In this document: positions 15,305 through 21,597 of the stretch, one piece after another
How the letters are laid out: the number at the start of each line of letters is the position of its first letter
Position numbering within the stretch: position 1 is the first letter of the stretch
NCBI GenBank assembly: GCA_039649115.1
Contig: JBBWZQ010000336.1
Coordinates: forward strand, 1-21,597
DNA: 21,597 bases
Source: DATEJJ01 sp039649115
GTDB taxonomy: Bacteria > Actinomycetota > Actinomycetes > Mycobacteriales > Micromonosporaceae
Direction of reading: 5' to 3'
The notes under the pieces: generated by a model
Seen by the model: only the letters and a program-made list of their open reading frames with translations
Database searches by the model: none
What the model was told of the DNA's origin: nothing
Position numbers and translations under genes: made by a program

Positions 15305-15328
15305 GATTCGTCGAGGGCAAGAGCTGAG
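15284..15328 (+). repeat. Tandem duplication of the livF 3' end (22-bp copies, 23-bp period)
   Basis: The 22 bases at 15284-15305, coding the last residues FVEGKS plus the stop, recur exactly at 15307-15328 with one extra base between. The second copy is out of use because the first stop ends translation. The exact identity suggests a recent slippage event. Confidence 0.9.
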
Positions 15329-15342
15329 GAAGGGAAGCGACC

Positions 15343-15690
15343 ATGCCGTTCCTGAACGAGGCGGACACCGAGTGGCACGAACCACCGGGACACTTCGGCG
15401 CGTACTCCCGGTACCTGGTGGGACCCGAGCGCGGCAGCCGCTACTTCGACTTCCGGACCTCCCGCTACCCCACCGGCGGGTACGTCGCGCCGCACGCGCA
15501 CGACGTCGCCGAACAGGTCTACTACTTCACCTCCGGTACCGGCCGGGCGGAGTGCGGCGACGAGACCCGCGAGGTGGGGCCCGGCGACGTGATGTTCGTA
15601 CCCGCCGGTGTCCGCCACGGTCTCGTGTCCACAGGTAACGGTGAACTGAGTTTCATCGTTGTGACATCGCCACCCGACATCGCGCGTTGA
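15343..15690 (+). CDS. Small single-domain cupin protein
   Basis: This 115-aa protein is one conserved beta-barrel. Cupin motif 1 is GGYVAPHAHDVAEQVYYFTS with metal-ligand positions His51, His53 and Glu57; motif 2 is GPGDVMFVPAGVRHGLVS with His92. All four ligands of a mononuclear metal site are present, so it may be a metalloenzyme (isomerase, decarboxylase or dioxygenase) rather than a pure binding domain. The ATG at 15343 has GGAAGGGAAG upstream. It lies between the importer and the thiamine-diphosphate enzyme in the same transcription direction, which suggests it acts on the same substrate family. The precise reaction cannot be read from sequence. Confidence 0.85.
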   Translation: MPFLNEADTEWHEPPGHFGAYSRYLVGPERGSRYFDFRTSRYPTGGYVAPHAHDVAEQVYYFTSGTGRAECGDETREVGPGDVMFVPAGVRHGLVSTGNGELSFIVVTSPPDIAR

Positions 15691-15696
15691 GCCGAA

Positions 15697-16020
15697 ATGT
15701 CCACAGTGGAGAACACGGCCACGGTACGGGTCATCGCCTTCTGGCGGGCGGCGCCCGGGCGGCAGGAGGCGGTACGGCAGATCCTGTCGGAGCTCGCGAG
15801 CGCCACCCGGCGTGAACCGGGCTGCCTGCGCTTCGAGGTGCTGGAGGCGGTCGACCAGCCCGGCAGCTACGTCCTGCTGGAACAGTACGCGGGCGGCGGC
15901 GGGCATGCGGCCCACCTGGCCACCGCGCACTTCCGGACTCTGGTGCTGGAGCGGGCGGTGCCCCTGCTGCAGCACCGGGATGTCCATCCGTACCAGACGT
16001 TGGAGAGGCAGACAGCATGA
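15697..16020 (+). CDS. ABM-domain protein, YgiN-like putative quinol monooxygenase
   Basis: The 107-aa product is a dimeric ferredoxin-like alpha+beta barrel protein of the antibiotic-biosynthesis-monooxygenase superfamily. Supporting segments are RVIAFWRAAPGRQEAVRQIL, TRREPGCLRFEVLEA, SYVLLEQYAG and a HAAHLATAHFRTLV helix. Members oxidise hydroquinones or polyphenols without a cofactor, or act as isomerases or decarboxylases; the activity here is unknown. The ATG at 15697 lies six bases after the cupin stop without a clear SD. Its stop overlaps the next ATG as ATGA, so it is translationally coupled to the thiamine-diphosphate enzyme. Confidence 0.82.
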   Translation: MSTVENTATVRVIAFWRAAPGRQEAVRQILSELASATRREPGCLRFEVLEAVDQPGSYVLLEQYAGGGGHAAHLATAHFRTLVLERAVPLLQHRDVHPYQTLERQTA

Positions 16021-17843
16021 GTGGCCGTAGGGGCGGCGAGATCATTGTCGAGTACCTCGTGCGGGAGGGCGTGCCGTACGCGTTCGGCATGTGCGGGCAC
16101 GGGGACATCGGCCTGCTCGACGCGCTTCTCGACCGGCAGCAGGAGATCAGTACCATCTCGGTGCACCACGAGTCGGTGGCCGGCTTCATGGCCGACGCCT
16201 ACTTCCGCATCCGGCACCGGCCGGTGGTCACGTTCACCTCCTGCGGCCCGGGCTCGGCGAACCTACCGGTGGCGCTGGGCTCCGCGCTGATGGACTCCTC
16301 GGCGTTCCTCGCCATCACCGGAAACGTCGCCACCAGCCAGTTCAACCGGGGACCGTTCCAGGAGACCGGCCGGCACTACCAGGCGGACTTCCCGTCGGTG
16401 GTGCGGCCGTACGTCAAGCGCAGTTTCCAGGCCAGCCGGCCGGAGCAGCTACCGCTCATGCTGCGCCAGGCGTTCGCCACGATGACCCAGGGCCGCCCCG
16501 GGCCGGCGCACCTGGACGTCCCGCTGAACGTGTTCGTGGAGACCACCGATGCCGAGATACCCGAACCGTCACTGTGGCGCCACGGCGTCTCCGCCCGGTC
16601 CGCGGCCGCCGACGACGACGTGGCAGCCGTCCTCGACGCGCTGGTCGACGCGGACCGGCCGCTGATCGTCGCCGGGCACGGCGTGGAGCTGGCGGGAGCA
16701 CCGGCCCGGCTGGCGGAGTTCGCCACCGGGGTGGGCATACCGGTGGTGCACACCCCGCTCGGCAAGGGTGTGCTGGACGCCCGCTCGCCGCTGTCGCTCG
16801 GCGCGACCGGCCGCAACGGCACCTACCAGGCCAACCGGGCCGCCCGCTCGGCCGACGTCATTCTGGCCCTGGGTACCCGCTTCGACGACCGGGCCACCAG
16901 TTCGTGGCTGCCCGGATACACCTACGCCATCCCGCCCACCCGCCTGCTGCACGTGGACATCGACCCGAGCGAGATCGGCCGCAACTACCCGGCCACACTG
17001 GGTATCCTCGCCGACGCGGACACGTTCCTGACCCAGTTGCTGCGCGCGTTGGCCAGCCGGCGGGTCCTCGGCGACTGCGAAAAGCTGCGCCCGGACCACC
17101 CGCCGCGCGCCCGATGGCGGGCCGAGACCCGCGACTGGGCAAAGCAGTGGCAGCACCTCGTGACCGCGCACCGGGACAGCGACGCGCAGCCGATCCGCCC
17201 CGAACGGCTTCTCGCCGACCTGCGCGCGGTGCTGCCCGAGGACGGCATCCTCGTCAGCGACGTGGGTGTGCACCACAACTGGATAGTCCAGGAGTGGCCC
17301 GCGTACCAGCCGGGCACGCTGCTGCACAGCTGGGGCTTCGCCTCGATGGGCTTCGGGGTGGCGGGCAGCCTCGGCGCCAAGCTCGCCGCGCCGCAGCGGC
17401 CCGTCGTCGCGGTCGTCGGCGACGGCGGTTTCCTGCTGATGCCCAGCGCGGTCGCCACCGCCGTGCAGTACGGCATCCCGGTGGTCTGGGTCGTGTGGAA
17501 CAACCGGGGCTTCATCTCCATCCGGGACCAGCAACAGGCGTACTTCGGCACGGATCGCGTGCTGGCCACCGACTTCCTGACCGCGCGCACCGGCGAGCCG
17601 TACACCGCGGACTACGCCGGCATGGCCCGCTCGATGGGTGCCGACGGGCACCTGGTGCTGCGGCCGGACGAGTTCGCGGGGCAGCTTGAGGCGGCACTGC
17701 GCGCGGGCCGGCCCACGGTGTTGGACGTGCGCGTGGACGCCGACGCGCGGACACCGGCGGCCGCCACCTGGGACCTGCCGCCCCTGCCGCACCCCGCGCC
17801 CACCTTCGGCTGGCCCGACCCGGCGGCCCGGAGCCAGCCGTGA
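16017..17843 (+). CDS. Thiamine-diphosphate-dependent enzyme, acetolactate synthase-like
   Basis: This 608-aa protein has the three-domain layout of the ALS/benzoylformate decarboxylase superfamily. The N-terminal PYR domain carries the cofactor-activating Glu52 in HHESVAGFMADAY, then SCGPGSANLPVAL and ITGNVATSQFNRGPFQETG. The central domain includes PLGKGVLDARSPLSLG and LGTRFDDRATS. The C-terminal PP domain has the metal-binding GDGGF (468-470) followed by NN (495-496). It should form or break a C-C bond next to a 2-oxo acid. No biosynthetic ALS small subunit is nearby, so a catabolic role is likely. Oxalyl-CoA decarboxylase is one alternative, given the CoA-transferase nearby, but I see no clear signature for it. 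The ATG overlaps the ABM stop, and its own stop overlaps the TcuA-like GTG. Confidence 0.88.
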   Translation: MSGRRGGEIIVEYLVREGVPYAFGMCGHGDIGLLDALLDRQQEISTISVHHESVAGFMADAYFRIRHRPVVTFTSCGPGSANLPVALGSALMDSSAFLAITGNVATSQFNRGPFQETGRHYQADFPSVVRPYVKRSFQASRPEQLPLMLRQAFATMTQGRPGPAHLDVPLNVFVETTDAEIPEPSLWRHGVSARSAAADDDVAAVLDALVDADRPLIVAGHGVELAGAPARLAEFATGVGIPVVHTPLGKGVLDARSPLSLGATGRNGTYQANRAARSADVILALGTRFDDRATSSWLPGYTYAIPPTRLLHVDIDPSEIGRNYPATLGILADADTFLTQLLRALASRRVLGDCEKLRPDHPPRARWRAETRDWAKQWQHLVTAHRDSDAQPIRPERLLADLRAVLPEDGILVSDVGVHHNWIVQEWPAYQPGTLLHSWGFASMGFGVAGSLGAKLAAPQRPVVAVVGDGGFLLMPSAVATAVQYGIPVVWVVWNNRGFISIRDQQQAYFGTDRVLATDFLTARTGEPYTADYAGMARSMGADGHLVLRPDEFAGQLEAALRAGRPTVLDVRVDADARTPAAATWDLPPLPHPAPTFGWPDPAARSQP

Positions 17844-19270
17844 GGCCGCGCCGGGCCGCGCCGGATCCCGTCTGGGACCAGGCCTGGGACGTGGTCGTGG
17901 TCGGCGGCGGCAACGCGGCCTTGGTCAGCGCGCTCACCGCCACCAACGCCGGCGCCCGGGTACTGCTCCTGGAACGCGCGCCGGTCGCCATGCGCGGCGG
18001 CAACAGCCGGCACACCCGCAACATCCGGTGCGTGCACCGGGACGCGGACGGCTACACCACCGGCGGGTACAGCTTCGACGAACTGTGGCACGACCTGTGC
18101 GGCGTGGGCAGCGGGCCCAGCGACGAGGCACTCGCGCGGCTGACCGTGCGCGCGTCGCAGGCGGTACCCGACTGGATGACGCGGCACGGGGCGCGCTGGC
18201 AACCGGCGCTGCGCGGCACGCTGCACCTGTCCCGCACCAACCGGTTCTTCCTCGGCGGCGGCAAGGCACTGCTCAACAGCTACTACCGCCAGGCACAGCG
18301 GGCCGGCGTCACCGTCCGGTACGAGTGCACAGTGGACGGTCTCGACCTGGCCGGCGCCGCGTGCACGGGGCTGGTGGTGCACACCCCGGACGGCGAGCAC
18401 CGGGTCCGTGCCGGCGCGGTCGTGTGCGCCAGCGGCGGCTTCGAGGCCAACCTCGAATGGCTACGCCGGTACTGGGGCGACGCCGCGCTCAACTACCACG
18501 TGCGCGGCCCGGCGTACAACGACGGTACCGTCCTGGCCCGGCTGCTCGACGCGGGCGCGCGACCGGCCGGAGACGAGCGCGGGTTCCACGCGGTGGCCGT
18601 GGACGCGCGCAGCCCGAGGTTCGACGGCGGCATCGCCACCCGGCTGGACACGATCCCGTTCGGCATCGTCGTCAACTCCCTCGGCGCGCGGTTCTACGAC
18701 GAGGGCGAAGACATCTGGCCCAAGCGGTACGCGATCTGGGGCGGCAACATCGCCCGGCAGCCCGACCAGATCGCGTACAGCCTGTGGGACAGCAAGGTGC
18801 ACGGCGCCTTCCTGCCCCCCATGTACGGCGCCTACCGGGCCGACACCCTCGCCGACCTCGCACGCGCGCTGCGCCTGGAACCGGACGCCGTCGACATGAC
18901 CGTGACGTCCTACAACGCGGCGATCAGCCACGATCGCGGCCGCGCGTTCACGATGGCCGAACCGGACGGACTGTCCACAGTGGGCATCGACCCGCCGAAG
19001 AGCAACTGGGCGCAGCGCCTCGACACACCGCCCTTCTACGGCGTGCCGATGCGACCCGGGATCACCTTCACCTACCGCGGCGTTGCGGTGACCGACCGCG
19101 CCGCGGTGCGCCGCGGTGACGGCACGACGTTCGACAACGTCTTCGCGGCCGGAGAGATCATGTCGGGCAACATCCTGTCCACCGGCTACCTCGCCGGGTT
19201 CGGCATGACGATCGGTACCGTCTGGGGCCGCATCGCCGGGCAGGAGGCGGCGCGCCGTGCCCGCGCCTGA
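17840..19270 (+). CDS. tcuA: FAD-dependent tricarballylate dehydrogenase-like protein (TcuA family)
   Basis: This 476-aa flavoprotein of the succinate dehydrogenase/fumarate reductase superfamily has an FAD fold at VVVVGGGNAALVSALTATN, then RGGNSRHTRNIRC as in TcuA-type proteins, and SGGFEANLEWLRRYWG. GIVVNSLGARFYDEGEDIW marks the substrate-domain return, and the C-terminal FAD-binding block contains GEIMSGNILSTGYLAGFGMT. TcuA oxidises tricarballylate to cis-aconitate. Here the true substrate is uncertain because the genes sit in a different context, but a tricarboxylate or other polycarboxylate is reasonable. The GTG at 17840 overlaps the upstream TGA (GTGA). Its end overlaps the TcuB-like start by 14 bases, matching the tight tcuAB pairing elsewhere. 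Confidence 0.85.
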   Translation: MRPRRAAPDPVWDQAWDVVVVGGGNAALVSALTATNAGARVLLLERAPVAMRGGNSRHTRNIRCVHRDADGYTTGGYSFDELWHDLCGVGSGPSDEALARLTVRASQAVPDWMTRHGARWQPALRGTLHLSRTNRFFLGGGKALLNSYYRQAQRAGVTVRYECTVDGLDLAGAACTGLVVHTPDGEHRVRAGAVVCASGGFEANLEWLRRYWGDAALNYHVRGPAYNDGTVLARLLDAGARPAGDERGFHAVAVDARSPRFDGGIATRLDTIPFGIVVNSLGARFYDEGEDIWPKRYAIWGGNIARQPDQIAYSLWDSKVHGAFLPPMYGAYRADTLADLARALRLEPDAVDMTVTSYNAAISHDRGRAFTMAEPDGLSTVGIDPPKSNWAQRLDTPPFYGVPMRPGITFTYRGVAVTDRAAVRRGDGTTFDNVFAAGEIMSGNILSTGYLAGFGMTIGTVWGRIAGQEAARRARA

Positions 19271-20339
19271 CGGTCCCCTGGCGGGCCTGTTCGCCGAGGC
19301 GGAACGGCAGCTCACCATCTGCAACTCCTGCCGGTACTGCGCCGGCTACTGCCCGGTCTGGCCGGAACTGGAACTGCGTACCGCCCTGGGCGCCGGCGAC
19401 CTCACCTACCTGGCCAACCTGTGCCACGACTGCCAGGACTGCTTCACCGCGTGCATGTACACCGCGCCGCACGAGTTCGCCCTCAACCCGCCGAAGATCT
19501 TCACGCAACTCCGGGAGGAGACCTACCGCGAATACCCGTGGCCGCACCGCCTCCCGCGCTGGAGCACCGGAGTGGCGTTCGCGGGGACCTGCGTGCTGCT
19601 GAGCCTGCTCAGCTACCTGAGCACCGGACGGCTGCTGTCCGCCGCACCCGAACCCGGCGCGCCGTACCGGATCCTGCCGCACGCGTTGATGGTGGCGTTG
19701 GTGAGCCTGCCGCTCGCGTGGAGCGCCGGTGTACTGGCCGCTGCCGCGCTGCGGTACTGGCGCGCGATCCATGGCCCGCTGCGCGATCTGGTACGGCCAC
19801 GGGCATGGCCGGCGACGGTGGCACAGGCCGTCCACTTGCGACACATGCGGGGCGGCGGCGCCGGGTGTGACTACCCCGGACCGGCGCCAGGCCCCGCCCG
19901 CCGGCGCTTCCACCTGGCGATGGTGTACGGGTTCGGCCTGTGCATCCTGTCCACTGTGGCCGCCGCGTTCCAGCAGGAGGTCCTCGGGCTCCTCCCGCCC
20001 TTCCCGTACGTGTCCGTGCCGGTGCTGTCCGGATCGCTCGGCGGGATCGGCATGGTCGCCGGCGGTACCGGGCTGCTGGTCCTCAAGATGCGCAGCGACC
20101 CCGGGCGCACCACGGCCACGATGCGCCACGCGGACTACGGTCTCCTGTGGGCGCTCCTGCTGCTGGCCGCCTCCGGACTGCTCACCCTCGCGCTGCGCGG
20201 CCACGCCTTGTTCGGGCCGGTGTTCGTGGCACACCTCGCCGCGGTCATGGTCGCGTTCGGGATCGCTCCCTACACCAAGTTCGTGCACGGGATCTACCGG
20301 CTGCTCGCCATCCACAAGTACAACGTCGACGCGCGGTGA
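19257..20339 (+). CDS. tcuB: Tricarballylate-utilisation 4Fe-4S membrane protein (TcuB family)
   Basis: This 360-aa integral membrane electron carrier is predicted to reoxidise the FADH2 of the TcuA-like protein and pass electrons onward, probably to quinone. Two N-terminal 4Fe-4S cluster motifs are complete: Cys22, 25, 28 and 32 (CNSCRYCAGYC) and Cys56, 59, 62 and 66 (CHDCQDCFTAC). PPKIFTQLREETYREYPWP follows, and then about six membrane segments from residue 100 to the end. The GTG at 19257 is in frame with the cluster domain and overlaps the tcuA-like stop. It might also serve the KstD-like flavoprotein of the same operon. Its stop overlaps a GTG (GTGA at 20336) that begins the broken next gene. 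Confidence 0.88.
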   Translation: MPAPDGPLAGLFAEAERQLTICNSCRYCAGYCPVWPELELRTALGAGDLTYLANLCHDCQDCFTACMYTAPHEFALNPPKIFTQLREETYREYPWPHRLPRWSTGVAFAGTCVLLSLLSYLSTGRLLSAAPEPGAPYRILPHALMVALVSLPLAWSAGVLAAAALRYWRAIHGPLRDLVRPRAWPATVAQAVHLRHMRGGGAGCDYPGPAPGPARRRFHLAMVYGFGLCILSTVAAAFQQEVLGLLPPFPYVSVPVLSGSLGGIGMVAGGTGLLVLKMRSDPGRTTATMRHADYGLLWALLLLAASGLLTLALRGHALFGPVFVAHLAAVMVAFGIAPYTKFVHGIYRLLAIHKYNVDAR

Positions 20340-20558
20340 CCACGACCCATTATCGCCGAGGTAGGAGAAGACGACATACGCCAGTCCCTGCGCGCCGCCG
20401 TCGATCGCGTCATTCCCGCCGACGAGTGGCCGGCCGGCTGGGCAGGCGGAGTCGGCGAGTACCTCGCGGATCCGGCCGGTCTGCTCAGCTCGGCCGCTGA
20501 ACCACTGACCGCACTCGTACGGCTGCTCGACGCGGCGGCTGGGCGGACCGCAAAGTGA
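20336..20558 (+). pseudogene. Short gluconate 2-dehydrogenase subunit 3-like relic, without a normal start
   Basis: Bases 20376-20558 encode about 60 residues beginning RQSLRAAVDRVIPADEWPAG and continuing AGGVGEYL. This matches the N-terminal IIPAD..P.A..AGV..Y pattern of Gluconate_2-dh3 proteins, which are usually more than twice as long. No ATG, GTG or TTG is in frame after the tcuB stop. An SD-like TAGGAG lies 8 bases before an ATA at 20376, where an ATG would be expected. Alternatively, a GTG at 20336 overlapping the tcuB TGA begins MTTTHYRRG, and skipping one base near 20363 joins it smoothly to GEDDIRQSL. Either a one-base insertion, a lost start or a non-standard initiation applies. 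The C-terminus is also truncated, so it is probably a relic; a functional small protein is not excluded. Confidence 0.5.
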
Positions 20559-20598
20559 TGAGCCACGTATCGCGCCCCCGGCGGAGCCGCTGCCCGGC

Positions 20599-21597
20599 TT
20601 ACCGGTCTTCCTCAACCCCGGAGCCGAGGCCGGGCGGCGGCCGGTAGTCGGGCTCGTACCCCGCCACCCGGATCGGGCTGCGCACCAGCCGGTACCGGCC
20701 GGCGGTCACCACCGCCTCCGGGGTGGCCGCCAGCGCCTCGGGCAGCGTGCGCACCGCGGCCGCCGGCACGCCCAGCGGCCGCAACCGCGCCTCCCACCCG
20801 GCGGCGGTGTCGGCGGCCAGCGCCCGGGTCACCGCGGCGAGTACCTCGGTGCGCCGCGCCGCCCGCCCGGCCATGGTCGGGAAGCCCTCGACGCCGGCCT
20901 CGGCCGCGAACAGCCGCCAGAAGCCGTCGTGCGTGATGAACAGCGCGAGGTACCCCTCGGCGGTCGGGAAGAGCTGGGCGGGCACATAGTACGAGTGCGC
21001 GCCGAAGGGCAGCCGCCGCGGCTCGGTCCCCTCGTTGAGGTACGCGGACGCCCGGTAGTTGAGCTGGGACAGCATCACGTCGCGCAGCGACACCTCGACC
21101 TGGCCGCCACGGCCCGCGAGGATCTGGGCGAGCAGGCCGAGCGCGGCGGTCAGCCCGGCGGAGTTGTCCGCCGCCGAGTAGCCGGGCAGGGTCGGCGGGC
21201 CGGCCGGGTCGCCGGTGAGCGCGGCCACCCCGGTGGCCGCCTGGATCACGTAGTCGAACGCGGGTTCGTCGCCGGCCGCCAGCCCGAAGCCGGTGACCGC
21301 GACGCAGACGATCCGCTCGTTCCACCGCCGCAGCGCGTCGTAGGTGAGCCCGAACCGCCGGATCGCCGAGGGTTTCAGGTTGACCAGCAGCGCGTGCGAC
21401 CGCGCCGCGAGTTCGCCCAGGCACCGCTGGCCCGCGTCCGTGGTCAGGTCCAGGCAGACGCTGCGCTTGCCCCGGTTGAGGCTGGCGAAGTACGCGTCGC
21501 CCACCTGCCGGGAGATGTCGCCGCCCGGCGGTTCGATCTTCGTGACCTCGGCGCCGAGGTCGGCGAGCATCATCGTCGCGTACGGGCCGGCCAGCAT
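20599..21597 (-). CDS. CaiB/BaiF family CoA-transferase (class III), N-terminus cut by the window edge
   Basis: The 332 visible residues cover most of a family III CoA-transferase. The segment LAGPYATMMLADLGAEVTKI with EPPGGD is the conserved N-terminal block, normally preceded by about 15 residues that lie beyond 21597. LNRGKRSVCLDL follows, then the FDYVIQAATGV region that carries the active-site Asp position, and the C-terminal RPPPGLG segment near HT-type motifs. Such enzymes move CoA between organic acids, for example from succinyl-CoA or formyl-CoA. It is transcribed toward the tcu end and separated from the relic gene by 40 bases, so it belongs to another transcription unit. It may activate the acid made or used by the rightward operon; that link is inference. 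Confidence 0.9.
   Translation of the reverse strand: MLAGPYATMMLADLGAEVTKIEPPGGDISRQVGDAYFASLNRGKRSVCLDLTTDAGQRCLGELAARSHALLVNLKPSAIRRFGLTYDALRRWNERIVCVAVTGFGLAAGDEPAFDYVIQAATGVAALTGDPAGPPTLPGYSAADNSAGLTAALGLLAQILAGRGGQVEVSLRDVMLSQLNYRASAYLNEGTEPRRLPFGAHSYYVPAQLFPTAEGYLALFITHDGFWRLFAAEAGVEGFPTMAGRAARRTEVLAAVTRALAADTAAGWEARLRPLGVPAAAVRTLPEALAATPEAVVTAGRYRLVRSPIRVAGYEPDYRPPPGLGSGVEEDR

Noticed and set aside
16017..17843. Thiamine-diphosphate enzyme as biosynthetic acetolactate synthase (IlvB)
   Set aside because: No small subunit or branched-chain biosynthetic gene is nearby, and the operon context is catabolic.
15627..18984. GTCCACAG words as DnaA boxes
   Set aside because: They differ from the actinobacterial box TTGTCCACA, are spread through genes without clustering or an AT-rich element, and no replication genes are near.

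Overview
The window is GC-rich DNA, roughly 70% G+C by eye, with many GTG starts, strong Shine-Dalgarno (SD) sites and 4-base start/stop overlaps. This is typical of a filamentous actinomycete, perhaps Micromonosporaceae or Pseudonocardiaceae; that placement is inference. No rRNA, tRNA, CRISPR array or transposase was seen. Every gap between genes is shorter than 300 bases. The content is catabolic: uptake and oxidative breakdown of an aromatic or (tri)carboxylate compound.

Left part (1-5479). The tail of an FNR/2Fe-2S reductase with an apparently collapsed NAD domain is followed by a convergent FCD-type GntR regulator. Divergent from the regulator is a tight operon of a GalB-like 4-oxalomesaconate hydratase, a GalC/LigK-like 4-carboxy-4-hydroxy-2-oxoadipate (CHA) aldolase, a GalD/PrpF-like 4-oxalomesaconate tautomerase and a type I (VOC) extradiol ring-cleavage dioxygenase, ending in a 29-codon ORF. 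If the dioxygenase accepts gallate, these four enzymes form a complete route from gallate to pyruvate plus oxaloacetate, using a ring-cleavage enzyme from a different superfamily than the known gallate dioxygenases. Two near-identical FadR-type operators lie in the regulator/galB gap.

Middle part (5476-8855). An aldehyde dehydrogenase (minus) and a Gfo/Idh/MocA dehydrogenase (plus) diverge from a short promoter region. The second gene converges on an IclR-type regulator. A TGCG-N5-CGCA element occurs both in the aldehyde dehydrogenase/Gfo-Idh gap and in the gap upstream of iclR, so the IclR protein probably controls both divergent promoters.

Right part (8977-20558). This is a long co-directional run: a KstD-like flavoprotein desaturase, a complete Liv-type ABC importer (lipoprotein, two permeases, two ATPases), a cupin, a YgiN-like ABM protein, a thiamine-diphosphate enzyme, a TcuA-like flavoprotein and a TcuB-like Fe-S membrane protein. 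It ends in a short relic resembling gluconate 2-dehydrogenase subunit 3 that lacks a normal start. A CaiB-type CoA-transferase converges from the right edge and is cut by the window.

Overall reading: the Liv system imports an organic acid, dehydrogenases oxidise or desaturate it with TcuB as a probable electron outlet, and the gal-type operon handles ring cleavage and the lower pathway. The substrate of the right-hand module cannot be read from sequence.
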